From NCBI RefSeq assembly GCF_944387275.1, contig NZ_CALXEG010000026.1:1-43355 (forward strand): 43,355 nucleotides of DNA, in the 5' to 3' direction. This stretch comes from an uncultured Pseudoflavonifractor sp. (GTDB taxonomy: Bacteria > Bacillota > Clostridia > Oscillospirales > Oscillospiraceae). Position numbers and translations under genes: made by a program. Below, one piece after another: positions 1 through 8,024 of the stretch. Below the pieces are notes generated by a model. The model was not told the DNA's origin, did not search any database, and worked only from the letters and a program-made list of their open reading frames with translations. Positions within the stretch are counted from its first letter, which is position 1. Each line of letters opens with the position of its first letter.

Positions 1-1
1 C

Positions 2-1306
2 TCTGCTGTTGCCATCCTGGGCCTGATGCTGCTGGCCGCCGTGGTCTCTCCCCTGTGCGCCAACCGGGCCAACCGCTACTGGACCGACTACGCCGCAACG
101 GTCCGCCTGGCCAACCGCATTCTGAGCTTTTACCCTATGGTGGGTATGGACAGGAACCGGGCTGCGGACGTGCGCATCTACAAGCAGCACGAGAACATCT
201 GCGAGCCCTATCTGGACCAGAACGACAACTTGGCCCCCGACTCCCGCATCAGCCGCATCGCCCGGGGCCCCATGGGGCTGCTCAACGCCCTGTCCCAGTG
301 CGTGACCGTGGTGCTCACCGCTCTGGTGTACGCCTTTGTGTGCCTGAAGGCTTGGGCGGGGGCCTTCGGCGTGGGCTACATCACCCAGTATGTGGGGGCC
401 ATCACCCAGCTGTTCCAGGGCCTGTCCGTCCTGCTGCAGACCATGGGCCAAATCCGGGCCAACGGAGAATTCCTGCAGCTCAATTTTGAGTATCTGGACC
501 TTCCCAACCGGATGTACCAGGGCAGCCTGACCACCGAGAAGCGCTCCGACCGGAAATACGAGGTGGAGTTCCGGGACGTGTCCTTCCGCTACCCGGACAC
601 CGACCAGTGGGCCCTGCGCCACGTCAACATTAAGTTCCGGGTGGGCAGCCGTCTGGCTGTGGTGGGCCGGAACGGCAGCGGCAAGACCACCTTCATCAAG
701 CTGCTCTGCCGCCTATACGACCCCACCGAGGGGGAGATCCTGCTCAACGGCATTGACATCCGCAAGTACCGGTACGACGACTATATGCGCATCTTCTCCG
801 TGGTCTTTCAGGACTTCAAGCTGCTGGCCCTGCCTTTGGGCGAGAACGTGGCAGGCGCGGCGGAATATGACCGGACCCGGGCGGAGAAGTGCCTGAAGGA
901 CGCCGGGTTCGGCGAGCGGCTCTCCGCCATGCCCAAGGGGCTGGACACCTGGCTCTACAAGGACCTGAACGAGGACGGCGTGGACATCTCCGGCGGCGAG
1001 GCCCAGAAGATCGCCATCGCCCGGGCGCTGTACAAGGACGCCCCCTTCCTCATTCTGGACGAGCCCACCGCCGCTCTGGACCCCATCGCCGAGGCAGAGA
1101 TTTATTCCAGACTCAACGACATTGTGGAGGACAGGACCGCCGTCTACATCAGCCACCGGCTGTCCTCCTGCAAGTTCTGCGACGAGATCGCCGTGTTTGA
1201 GGGCGGGCAGATCGTCCAGCAGGGCACCCACGACGCCCTGGTTGCCCAGGAGGGCGGCACCTATTCCGCCTTGTGGCACGCCCAGGCCCAGTATTATAAT
1301 GAGTAA
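2..1306 (+). CDS. ABC transporter, permease-ATPase fusion (exporter type), 5'-truncated by window edge
   Basis: The frame is open to the first base of the window, so the N-terminal membrane helices lie upstream. About 170 visible residues of the transmembrane domain (hydrophobic stretches near 280-450) are followed by a complete nucleotide-binding domain. It has Walker A GRNGSGKT (about 665-688), signature ISGGE (about 986), Walker B FLILDEP (about 1046) and the switch histidine in YISHRLS (about 1154). The permease-then-ATPase order is that of ABC exporters, which work as homo- or heterodimers in the cytoplasmic membrane; a partner half-transporter could be upstream. The substrate cannot be read from the sequence. 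The last bases (TAATGAGTAA) sit just before the downstream acetyltransferase, so the two are probably cotranscribed up to the terminator at 1797. Confidence 0.9.
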   Translation, partial: SAVAILGLMLLAAVVSPLCANRANRYWTDYAATVRLANRILSFYPMVGMDRNRAADVRIYKQHENICEPYLDQNDNLAPDSRISRIARGPMGLLNALSQCVTVVLTALVYAFVCLKAWAGAFGVGYITQYVGAITQLFQGLSVLLQTMGQIRANGEFLQLNFEYLDLPNRMYQGSLTTEKRSDRKYEVEFRDVSFRYPDTDQWALRHVNIKFRVGSRLAVVGRNGSGKTTFIKLLCRLYDPTEGEILLNGIDIRKYRYDDYMRIFSVVFQDFKLLALPLGENVAGAAEYDRTRAEKCLKDAGFGERLSAMPKGLDTWLYKDLNEDGVDISGGEAQKIAIARALYKDAPFLILDEPTAALDPIAEAEIYSRLNDIVEDRTAVYISHRLSSCKFCDEIAVFEGGQIVQQGTHDALVAQEGGTYSALWHAQAQYYNE

Positions 1307-1325
1307 AACCTCAGGAGGTGGGCAG

Positions 1326-1793
1326 ATGGTAGCACTGGTTCAGGACAAGCAGGAGAAAGCGCGCATCGCCCGCAGGGTACTGGAATCCCTGCCGAAGTGG
1401 TTCGGCATTGAGGAGTCCCGGGAGGAGTACATCCGGGAGAGCGTGGACCAGCCCTTTTTCGCCTGCTATGCGGACGGGGAGCCGGTGGGCTTCCTCTGCC
1501 TGAAGGAGACGGGAAAGGCCACTGCGGAGCTGGCGGTGATGGGGATCATGCCCGCCTTCCACCGGCGGGGCCTGGGCCGGGCCCTCTTTGACCGGGCCAG
1601 GGAATATGCGGAGGACCACGGCTACGCCTTCCTCCAGGTCAAGACCGTGCAGATGGGCCGGTATGAGATCTACGACCGCACCAACAAGTTCTATCTCAGC
1701 CTGGGCTTTCAGGAGTTTGAGGTGTTCCCCACCCTGTGGGACGCGCACAACCCCTGCCAGGTGTACGTCATGGCCCTGCGTCCCCCGCTGTAA
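1326..1793 (+). CDS. GNAT family N-acetyltransferase
   Basis: A 155-residue single-domain protein of usual GNAT length. The acetyl-CoA binding region is visible as the MGIMPAFHRRGLGRALF segment (the Q/RxxGxG/A motif, here HRRGLGRA), preceded by the ELAVM strand and followed by FYLSLGFQEFE, the typical motif B end of GNATs that modify small molecules or protein amino groups. The start at 1326 is chosen because AGGAGG lies at 1313-1318, seven bases upstream. An in-frame ATG at 1299 overlapping the ABC gene stop has no such site. The substrate is unknown. It follows the ABC exporter by 19 bases and ends at a strong terminator, so it is the last gene of that operon. Confidence 0.88.
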   Translation: MVALVQDKQEKARIARRVLESLPKWFGIEESREEYIRESVDQPFFACYADGEPVGFLCLKETGKATAELAVMGIMPAFHRRGLGRALFDRAREYAEDHGYAFLQVKTVQMGRYEIYDRTNKFYLSLGFQEFEVFPTLWDAHNPCQVYVMALRPPL

Positions 1794-1796
1794 AAA

Positions 1797-1834
1797 ACAC
1801 GTCCCCCGGGAGCGCTGTCTCCCGGGGGACGTGT
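1797..1834. terminator. Bidirectional intrinsic terminator between convergent genes
   Basis: A perfect 16-bp inverted repeat (1797-1812 with 1819-1834) closes a 6-base loop. It is flanked by an A-run on the left and T-rich bases on the right, so it can serve both the acetyltransferase (plus) and the SLH protein gene (minus). Confidence 0.9.
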
Positions 1835-1849
1835 TCTGTTTCAGGCTGT

Positions 1850-3781
1850 TCAGCCGAACTTGCGGTACAGGAAGGTGAGGATCTCGCCCCGGGAGCACTC
1901 CCGGTTGGGGGTGAAGGTGTTGTTCCCGGTGCCGTTGGTCAGGCCGGTCTTGACCGCCCACACGGCGGCGTCGGCAAACCAGTCTCCGGCGGGCACGTCG
2001 GTGAACCCGGCGCTGCCGCCCACGCTGGGAGAGCCCGCCAGACGGTAGAGGAAGGTCACCGCCTGAGAGCGGGTCACCGTCATGTCGGGGCTGAAGGTGG
2101 TGGCGGAGGTGCCGGTGGTGATGCCGTTCTCCACCGCCCACTGGATGGCCCACAGCTCGGTGCGCCGGTCCAGGTGGGCGGGCAGGTCGGTGAAGTAGGG
2201 GCCGTAGATGTCCTCCGGCTCCGGGCCGCCCATCAGCTGCCACAGGTAGAGCACCAGCTCCAGCCGGGTACAGGGCGTGGCCGCGCCGAAGAAGGTGGTG
2301 TCCTCGCTCTCCGCCATGTTCTGGCAGTAGGCCCAGGTCACCGCGTCATAGCAGTAGTCCCCCTCCTTCACGTCGGTGAAGAAGATGGGCTTGCCGGTGT
2401 AGCTGTCCACCACCCGCACATTGATCCGGTTGGTGAAGGCCCCGTCTGGGGTGGAGACGGTGATGACGGCGCCGCCGTTGGCAATGGCGGTGATGACGCC
2501 GTTCTGGTCCACGGTGGCCACCTCCGGGTCGCGGCTGGACCACACCACCTGCTGGTCGGCGGTGCTGGGCAGCACATAGCTGCGCACCCGCAGCTGCTGG
2601 CCGGGCACCATATCCAGCTCCTTGGCGGTGACGGAGACGCCGGTGGCCGCGGCGCCGCTCCCCCTGGCATACACCGTCAGGGTCACCGAGGTGGTAAGGT
2701 ACTGGCCGTTGACGGGCTGGGCGGTGGTAGCCTTCAGAGTGGTGGTGCCCGCCTTCAGGCCGGTGATGGAGACGGCGGTCTTGTCGGCGGCGGTGGCCTT
2801 CACGGAGGCGATGGAGGGGTCGTCCACCTGCCACTCGATGGCGCACTCAGGCGCGCCGTTGGGCTGGAAGCTGACCATGGTGTAGATGGTGTCCCCCACC
2901 TTCACGTTGAAGCCGTCCGCAGGCTTCACCAGGCTGATCCCCTCCAGCAGGACGGCCTGCTTCACGGTCACAGTCACGGTGGTGCTGTGTCCGCCGAAGC
3001 CCAGGGTCAGGGCGGCGGTGCCCGCCCCCACAGCGGAGATGCACACGCCGCCGTTCTCCATGCTCAGGGAGACCACGGACTCGTCGCTGGTCTCAATGAT
3101 GGTGGGCACCACGGGGGCTTCGCCGTTGGTGACGTACACCAGGGCCTTTTCCCCGGTCTCCATGGACTGGGGGGTCTGGATCACCTGGACGTTCATGTAG
3201 GCCTCCGCCACTTCCACGGAGAAGAAGTAGCGCTCCGTACCGGAGGACGGGGTGGACTCCGGCGTGGCGGCGGCGGTGGTGAAGTTCTGCACCCAGTAGG
3301 TGTTGCCCCGCACGTCCCGGACACAGGCGATGCCCACGGACTGATAGTCGCCCAGCATGTTGGCCCTGTGGCCCTCGGAGTTGTACCACTCCTCGGTGGC
3401 CTTGGAGGGGCCTATGCTTCCGCCGCCAAAGAGCAGGTTCTCACCCATGCCGCTCCCCTCATAGGGGCTGCCCGCCGGCCGGGCGGTATCAAAGCGCTGG
3501 CCGTTGGGTCGGGTATGGCTCAGGTAGACCGCGCTCTCCGCGGCCCGGAGCAGGGCCATCTCCATCATGTTCTTGTCCATGACCAGGTCGCCCAGGCCGT
3601 TTTCCCGCCGCACCTCGTTGAGCATCTCCAGCTCCTGGTAGGCGGCGGAGTAGTCCACCGTCAGATCGATCTTCACCGTGGCGGTGGAAGCGGCCAGCGC
3701 TCCCACGGGCAGCAGCCCCATGCTCAGGCACAGACACAGCAGGAGGGCCAGAATTCCTCGTTTTGTTCTTCTTTCACTCAC
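1850..3781 (-). CDS. Secreted CAP-domain protein with Ig-like (Big2) repeats and three SLH domains
   Basis: A 643-residue surface protein. From a GTG start at 3781 it has a signal peptide (basic RRTKR, then a hydrophobic core ending ALA). Next is a CAP/SCP (YkwD-type) domain of about 130 residues, with YQELEMLNEVRRENGL, the GENL segment, and EEWYNSEGHRANML, which carries the CAP histidine. Then come several bacterial Ig-like segments (VTVTVKQAVLLEGISL, GVSVTAKELDMVPGQQL). Three SLH repeats at the C-terminus (FTDV/FTDL ... AVxWA ... TFxP ... TRxQ) should anchor it to cell-wall polymers. GTG 3781 is preferred over an upstream in-frame TTG at 3805 because GGGAGAG sits just upstream. CAP proteins of this type are common but functionally unclear in Clostridia; a role at the envelope or in host contact is inference. 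A near-consensus promoter lies about 120 bases upstream. Confidence 0.9.
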   Translation of the reverse strand: MSERRTKRGILALLLCLCLSMGLLPVGALAASTATVKIDLTVDYSAAYQELEMLNEVRRENGLGDLVMDKNMMEMALLRAAESAVYLSHTRPNGQRFDTARPAGSPYEGSGMGENLLFGGGSIGPSKATEEWYNSEGHRANMLGDYQSVGIACVRDVRGNTYWVQNFTTAAATPESTPSSGTERYFFSVEVAEAYMNVQVIQTPQSMETGEKALVYVTNGEAPVVPTIIETSDESVVSLSMENGGVCISAVGAGTAALTLGFGGHSTTVTVTVKQAVLLEGISLVKPADGFNVKVGDTIYTMVSFQPNGAPECAIEWQVDDPSIASVKATAADKTAVSITGLKAGTTTLKATTAQPVNGQYLTTSVTLTVYARGSGAAATGVSVTAKELDMVPGQQLRVRSYVLPSTADQQVVWSSRDPEVATVDQNGVITAIANGGAVITVSTPDGAFTNRINVRVVDSYTGKPIFFTDVKEGDYCYDAVTWAYCQNMAESEDTTFFGAATPCTRLELVLYLWQLMGGPEPEDIYGPYFTDLPAHLDRRTELWAIQWAVENGITTGTSATTFSPDMTVTRSQAVTFLYRLAGSPSVGGSAGFTDVPAGDWFADAAVWAVKTGLTNGTGNNTFTPNRECSRGEILTFLYRKFG

Positions 3782-3903
3782 ACAATCTCTCCCATTTCGC
3801 CGCAATACGCGGCATTATCAGATGTTTGGATTGTACCGCCGCAGCAGGTCCCATGAGCGGCACATAAATGCCGGATTTTCTTAGCGTTTCGAAGCTTTTG
3901 CTT

Positions 3904-3933
3904 ATTATATCACCCTCCATTTTTTCCTGTCAA
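3904..3933 (-). promoter_or_regulatory. Promoter of the CAP-SLH protein gene
   Basis: On the minus strand TTGACA (3928-3933) and TATAAT (3904-3909) are both perfect consensus hexamers with an 18-base spacer. They leave a 5' leader of about 115 bases before the GTG start. Confidence 0.75.
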
Positions 3934-4006
3934 TTATATTTCTGGAAGTTCGTCCCTTGTAATTTCTCTCTTCTTTTTTCTGAAAGGCGGATTCCATGCC
4001 GGCAGG

Positions 4007-4051
4007 AAAAGGCGGTATATCCGCCGGCCTTTTGGCCGGTAATATACCGCC
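4007..4051 (-). terminator. Intrinsic terminator of the small gene at 4068-4286
   Basis: On the minus strand the arms GGCGGTATAT and ATATACCGCC enclose a second stem (CCGGCC/GGCCGG) with a short internal loop and a four-base loop, followed by TTTT. It lies 16 bases after the stop of the small gene. Confidence 0.7.
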
Positions 4052-4067
4052 CTGCCGTCTTGTCCCG

Positions 4068-4286
4068 TCAGGCCGCCGTCCGGTCGCTATGGGCCGCCGG
4101 GATAACCTGGCGGCGGGTCTGCCGAAGGGCGCCGGGGAACTTCCGCAGGGTCCCCAGGTTCGCGTTCCGCTGTATGTACCCAGAGCAGATCCCCATCCGC
4201 TCCAGCCCCCGGCTGTCCGGCCGGGCGCCCACCGTGAGCCCCACCCCCAGCCCGGAGGCCGCCAGAAATGTGGTCCGACTGTACAT
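4068..4286 (-). CDS. Small hypothetical protein (72 aa)
   Basis: I do not recognise this protein. It begins MYSRTTFLAASGLGVGLTVG, a short hydrophobic glycine-rich N-terminus that could be a membrane-associated segment. It continues into a basic, polar tail (RKFPGALRQTRRQVIPAA). Support for a real gene: a GGGAGG site is correctly placed before the ATG at 4286, third positions of codons are strongly G/C as in neighbouring genes, and an intrinsic terminator follows directly. A second ATG two codons upstream (4292) directly abuts the purine-rich site and is less likely. No clear promoter was found in the 220 bases upstream. Alternative: chance open frame. Confidence 0.45.
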   Translation of the reverse strand: MYSRTTFLAASGLGVGLTVGARPDSRGLERMGICSGYIQRNANLGTLRKFPGALRQTRRQVIPAAHSDRTAA

Positions 4287-4455
4287 GCGCATCCCCCTCC
4301 CCGCATCTGTCCGCTGCCGCCGGGCAATCCCCCAGCTTGTGAGAGACAGGATACGCCTTTTTTCTCTTTTTTACCTTTCAAAAAAGATGCAACCTCTCCC
4401 CCGCCCCAAAATGATCAGGACGGGCATCCCCAATATGGACGGAGCCGCTGCGCAG

Positions 4456-4497
4456 AACGCCGCCGGTCCGGCAAATGCCGGACCGGCGGCGTTTTTT
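4456..4497 (-). terminator. Strong hairpin after the membrane protein gene
   Basis: A 17-bp GC-rich stem (4456-4472 with 4477-4493) has a four-base loop and a T-run on the plus side. On the minus strand it lies directly after the stop at 4509. The T-run favours plus-strand termination, but no plus-strand gene precedes it, so it more likely ends the sigma-factor operon or blocks read-through. Confidence 0.55.
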
Positions 4498-4508
4498 CCT
4501 TCTGTCGG

Positions 4509-6020
4509 CTATTCTTTCCCCAGAAATCCGGTCTGTCCGTCGCTGGGCGAGAACAGAATCTGAAACTGGACAGTGCGGAAGGCCCCGTTTACGCGCCAGC
4601 CGCTTTTCAGGTGTATCTCCAGGGCGGTGAGCACCGGGTACTGCCGCCAGGAGGTCTGGTGGACATAGTTCATCCAGGAGTTCAGGAGGCACCCGTCCAG
4701 ATTCTCCGCCGTCACGTAGGTCACATAGCCCCGGGCGTTCTCCCCGTCCCTGGGCAGGGAGAAGGAGGCGAAGATGTCCGTCTGGTCCTGTGTGCCGGAG
4801 AAAAAGTCATTGGAGGTGTAGGTCACAGGCCCCAGGAAGGCATAGGGCGCGGTCCAGGTCCGGCCGTCCCGCTCGCACAGGAGCCGTCCGGTGACCGCCC
4901 CGTCCCGGCTCCAGCCCATCTCAAGATTCCAGGCGGGCCAGAGCTGTATGGCCTCGGTGCCCCACCAGCCCGGGTCGGCCACCCACCAGAAGTGGTGGAA
5001 CACCTTCCACCGCTCCCGCTCGCCGGGCAGCTTTACCGCCACGCCGGTGATCCGCAGCTCCTTTACGTCGTAGACCGTACTGTAAACGGTGGTGTCCCCC
5101 TCCTGGGTGACAATCTCCCGCCCCTGGTTGACGGGGTAGTCGTCCTGGTCCCACACCACCGCCAGCGCGCCCCGGCACTCCTCCAGGTCCTCTTCGCTCA
5201 GGTCGGCCAGCACGGTCTCCGGAAAGCCCAGGCCGGCCAGTTCCTGCCGGATGTCCTCCGCCTCTGCCGCGGCTGTCTCCGCCAGGGGCGTCCAGTCCAT
5301 GGGCAGCTGCCCGCCCCACAGCCAGCCCGCCGCCAGACCGGCGGCCACAACCGCCCCTGTGATCACAGCCAGCGCCCGGTCGGACAGCCGGACCGCCGCC
5401 GGACGGAGCGCATACCCCGCCTCCTCCATCTCCCTGGACAGGCGGAACAGGCTGTGGAGAATCATGCCGTAGGCGGCCACCAGCACCAGGCCCAGGATGA
5501 GTCCCCCCTGCCAGCCCACAAGGCCCAGCAGAATAACGAGGATGTTCCACACCAGCAGAGCGCCGCCCGCTCGCGCGCCGGGCTCCAGCCCGGCCCGCTG
5601 CCGCACCGCCCGCAGGCCCCGCCACAGCCAGAAGATCTGGAGCATCTGCAGGCCGTAGCTCAGCACCGTGACGCCTTTGTCCACGCCGTCGGGCCAGCGG
5701 AGGATGGTGGCGCCCTGAATGATCAGGACCAGCACCAGCAGCCCCCGGACCACAACCGTCCACCAGCAGGCGGCCAGCTGCCGGTTCTCCCGGCGCATGG
5801 GCCGCAGGCCCAGCACCAGCAGAAAGGCGCCCACAGCGGGCAGGATATAGTTCAGGCCGCTGGCGTTGATGGTGATGTTCTCCAGGGCCAGACCGGCCAG
5901 CGCCAGGTACATGCTCCGCCGCCAGGGGGAGACCTGCCTGACCACGTCCTCGGGGGGCAGCTCGGGCAGGCTGTCCCGGAGGAGCTCATCAAACTTCTTC
6001 CGCCGCTCAGGTCCGTCCAT
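4509..6020 (-). CDS. Multi-pass membrane protein paired with an ECF sigma factor (putative anti-sigma factor)
   Basis: A 503-residue protein. About 50 cytoplasmic residues (GPERRKKFDELLRDSL, then PPEDVVRQVSPWRRSM) precede six or seven hydrophobic segments spread over the next 190 residues. After a last helix (ALAVITGAVVAAGLAAG) a soluble C-terminal part of roughly 260 residues, rich in Trp and acidic residues, should lie outside the cell. ATG 6020 is chosen because GGGAGGTGA lies just upstream; the GTG at 6029 is inside that site. It overlaps the end of the sigma gene by 14 bases, the typical arrangement of a sigma factor with its membrane regulator. The anti-sigma role is inferred from this overlap and from the short cytoplasmic N-terminus. 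No known sensor domain was recognised. Confidence 0.75.
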   Translation of the reverse strand: MDGPERRKKFDELLRDSLPELPPEDVVRQVSPWRRSMYLALAGLALENITINASGLNYILPAVGAFLLVLGLRPMRRENRQLAACWWTVVVRGLLVLVLIIQGATILRWPDGVDKGVTVLSYGLQMLQIFWLWRGLRAVRQRAGLEPGARAGGALLVWNILVILLGLVGWQGGLILGLVLVAAYGMILHSLFRLSREMEEAGYALRPAAVRLSDRALAVITGAVVAAGLAAGWLWGGQLPMDWTPLAETAAAEAEDIRQELAGLGFPETVLADLSEEDLEECRGALAVVWDQDDYPVNQGREIVTQEGDTTVYSTVYDVKELRITGVAVKLPGERERWKVFHHFWWVADPGWWGTEAIQLWPAWNLEMGWSRDGAVTGRLLCERDGRTWTAPYAFLGPVTYTSNDFFSGTQDQTDIFASFSLPRDGENARGYVTYVTAENLDGCLLNSWMNYVHQTSWRQYPVLTALEIHLKSGWRVNGAFRTVQFQILFSPSDGQTGFLGKE

Positions 6021-6549
6021 GGCCGTCACCTCCCAGCTGCTTTCTCAGCCGCTCCCTGATGCGGTACAGCCGCCCCTCCACCGCCCTGGGCGTCAGGCCC
6101 AGCTCGGCGGCGATCTGCTCCGTGGACTGCATATAGTAGTACTTCCGGTAAAAGAGCCGCAGGTCCTTCTCGGGCAGCCGGGCGATGGCCTGCCGCAGTT
6201 CCTCCCGCCGCTCCCGCTCCAGCAGGGCCTCCTCCGGGGGCGGCTCCGGCGCGGGCGTGTGCTCGGAGAGGGCCTCCGTCCCCCGGCAGCTCTTCCGCAG
6301 GCGGTTGAGGGCGGTGTTGCGGGTGACGGCGGTGAGCCAGGCGGTCCAGCTGCCCCGGTCCGGGTCGTACCCACCGATGCCGTCCCACACCCGCATGGCC
6401 GCCTCGGACAGGCACTCCTCCCGGTCCTGAGGGCTGGCCAGAATGGGCTCGATGATGTACCGCATCAGGGGTCCGTAGTGGCGCAGCAGGTCCTCCGCCC
6501 CCTGCTCCTCCCGGTCCCGGATGCGCTGGATGAGCTCCTTCTCCCCCAC
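6007..6549 (-). CDS. ECF-type sigma-70 family RNA polymerase sigma factor
   Basis: A 180-residue, two-domain sigma factor. Region 2 is visible as the EECLSEAAMRVWDGI, then GSWTAWLTAVTRNTALNRLRK segment (core binding and -10 recognition). A proline/glutamate-rich linker follows. Region 4 is LPEKDLRLFYRKYYY, then TEQIAAELGLTPRAVEGRLY, a helix-turn-helix for the -35 element. The GTG start at 6549 has GGGGAGGGAAGG upstream. It overlaps the following membrane protein gene, and the pair should respond to an unknown signal. Its upstream region lacks the AAC-17-CGTC motif found at the other sigma locus in this window, so the two sigma factors appear to read different promoters. Confidence 0.9.
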   Translation of the reverse strand: MGEKELIQRIRDREEQGAEDLLRHYGPLMRYIIEPILASPQDREECLSEAAMRVWDGIGGYDPDRGSWTAWLTAVTRNTALNRLRKSCRGTEALSEHTPAPEPPPEEALLERERREELRQAIARLPEKDLRLFYRKYYYMQSTEQIAAELGLTPRAVEGRLYRIRERLRKQLGGDGHGRT

Positions 6550-6671
6550 GGCCTTCCCTCCCCTCTCCGGCGGTCTTTTCTTCTATCTTATCATACACGG
6601 CTTTTCGTAAAAACCCACGGCAAAAAGGGGAAAAATTCGGGGAAACTATTGTGGCATTGGGGTTGGATATC

Positions 6672-6680
6672 TGCTATACT
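6672..6680 (+). promoter_or_regulatory. Extended -10 promoter upstream of the rRNA methyltransferase gene
   Basis: TGC-TATACT is a good extended -10 element. The -35 region 17 bases upstream (TGGCAT) is poor, which is tolerated with TGn-type promoters. The methyltransferase start is 72 bases downstream. Confidence 0.5.
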
Positions 6681-6751
6681 TTGAGACGTATCAGCTTTGA
6701 ATTTTGCCCGGGAGGCGGATGTTTTCCGGGCTGTTTGGCAGGAGTGTGGAC

Positions 6752-7933
6752 ATGGGCGCACAGATGGAAGGGATCAACGGAGGGGCGGGGCACTGTTCCC
6801 TGGAGAAGCGGGGCTGCGGCGGCTGCCCCATGCTCTCCCTGCCCTACGATGAGCAGTTGAGGCGGAAGCAGGCGCGGCTGGAGGAGCTGCTGGGAGAATT
6901 TGGCCCGGTGGCCCCCATTCTGGGCATGGAGCGCCCCTGGCACTACCGCAACAAGGTCATCTCCTCCTTTGCCTGGGGGCCGGGCAAGGCCCTGGTCAGC
7001 GGCATCTACGCCCAGGGCACCCACCGTGTGGTGCCGGTGGAGCAGTGCCTCCTCCACCGGGAGGAGCTGGACCAGGCGGTGGCCGCCGTGCGGCAGGCCG
7101 CCCGGGAGTTCCGGTACCAGCCCTTTGACGAGAACCGCCGCACCGGCCTGATCCGCCATGTGCTCTGCCGCCACAGCCTGACCACCGGAGAGGTGCTGGC
7201 CGTGCTGGTGACCGCGTCGCCGGTGCTGCCGGGGGCCAGGGCCTTTGCCGCCCGGGTGAAGGAGCTGTGCCCCGCCGTGGCCACCCTGGCCCAGAACGTC
7301 AACCCCAGGCCGGGCAGCGCCGTGCTGGGGGACCGGGAGAAGATCCTCTACGGCCGTGGGTACATTGAAGACGTGCTCTGCGGCGTGAAGTTCCGCATCT
7401 CCCCCTCCAGCTTCTATCAGATCAACCCGGTGCAGACCGAGGTTCTCTACTCCGCCGCCATCTCCGCCGCCAAGCTCACGGGGAAGGAGCGGGTACTGGA
7501 CGCCTACTGCGGCGTGGGCACCATCGGTCTGTCCGCCGCCGCCCACGCGGGCAGCGTGGTGGGCGTGGAGCTCAACCGGAGCGCCGCCGCCTGCGCCGTG
7601 GACAATGCCAGGGCCAACCACATCCCCAACGCCCGTTTCCGCTGTGGGGATGCCGCCGCCTTCCTGGACGGCATGGCCGCCCGCGGGGAGAGGCTGGACG
7701 TGGTGTTCCTGGACCCGCCCCGGGCGGGCAGCACCCCCGTGTTTCTGGACGCCCTGTGCCGGGTGTCCCCCCCTCGGGCGGTGTACATCTCCTGCAACCC
7801 GGAGACCCAGCGCCGGGACCTGGACTATCTGGTCCGGCGGGGCTGGAAGGTGGAGTCCATCCAGGGGGTGGACATGTTCCCCCACACAGAGCACATCGAG
7901 ACAGTGTCGCTTTTGACGTTCAGAAGTAGGTAG
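6752..7933 (+). CDS. rlmD: 23S rRNA (uracil-5)-methyltransferase, RlmD/TrmA family
   Basis: A 393-residue class I SAM-dependent methyltransferase. The N-terminus carries the iron-sulfur cysteine motif HCSLEKRGCGGC with a further Cys in VEQCLLHREE. The catalytic half shows FYQINPVQTEVLY, the SAM-binding RVLDAYCGVGTIGLSAA, the FLDPPRAG motif and ISCNPETQRRDL, which carries the nucleophilic cysteine. Members methylate uracil C5 in 23S rRNA (or tRNA) in the cytoplasm. Which site is modified here cannot be read from sequence: Firmicutes enzymes may combine RlmC and RlmD activity. There is no N-terminal TRAM domain. The start at 6752 has AGGAG seven bases upstream; ATG 6719 is possible but has poor spacing. 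Confidence 0.9.
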   Translation: MGAQMEGINGGAGHCSLEKRGCGGCPMLSLPYDEQLRRKQARLEELLGEFGPVAPILGMERPWHYRNKVISSFAWGPGKALVSGIYAQGTHRVVPVEQCLLHREELDQAVAAVRQAAREFRYQPFDENRRTGLIRHVLCRHSLTTGEVLAVLVTASPVLPGARAFAARVKELCPAVATLAQNVNPRPGSAVLGDREKILYGRGYIEDVLCGVKFRISPSSFYQINPVQTEVLYSAAISAAKLTGKERVLDAYCGVGTIGLSAAAHAGSVVGVELNRSAAACAVDNARANHIPNARFRCGDAAAFLDGMAARGERLDVVFLDPPRAGSTPVFLDALCRVSPPRAVYISCNPETQRRDLDYLVRRGWKVESIQGVDMFPHTEHIETVSLLTFRSR

Positions 7934-8024
7934 AGTTATATTCAGAACCCGGCTATATAATATTTTAACTATATATGTGCAGAAACTGGAATTATATTTC
8001 GCATTAAATATAGGAGGCAGGTAT

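Noticed and set aside
1736-3856. Very long open frames antisense to the CAP-SLH gene and, likewise, to the flavoreductases, pepF, binding protein and propeller permease genes
   Set aside because: They are His/Gly/Val- or Arg/Pro-rich low-complexity translations with no domains or ribosome sites, which is expected opposite GC-rich genes with biased third codon positions.
3782-3903. c-di-GMP riboswitch in the CAP-SLH leader
   Set aside because: The conserved GGGCAAACC-type segment and the GAAA tetraloop receptor arrangement are absent.
3905-4381. 158-codon minus-strand frame overlapping the 72-aa gene
   Set aside because: Trp/Gly-rich translation, no ribosome site, and it runs through the terminator hairpin; the other frame has better signals.
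6550-6640. An ECF AAC-CGTC promoter upstream of the first sigma factor
   Set aside because: No AACTTTT or CGTC with the right spacing on the minus strand; only weak sigma-A-like boxes.
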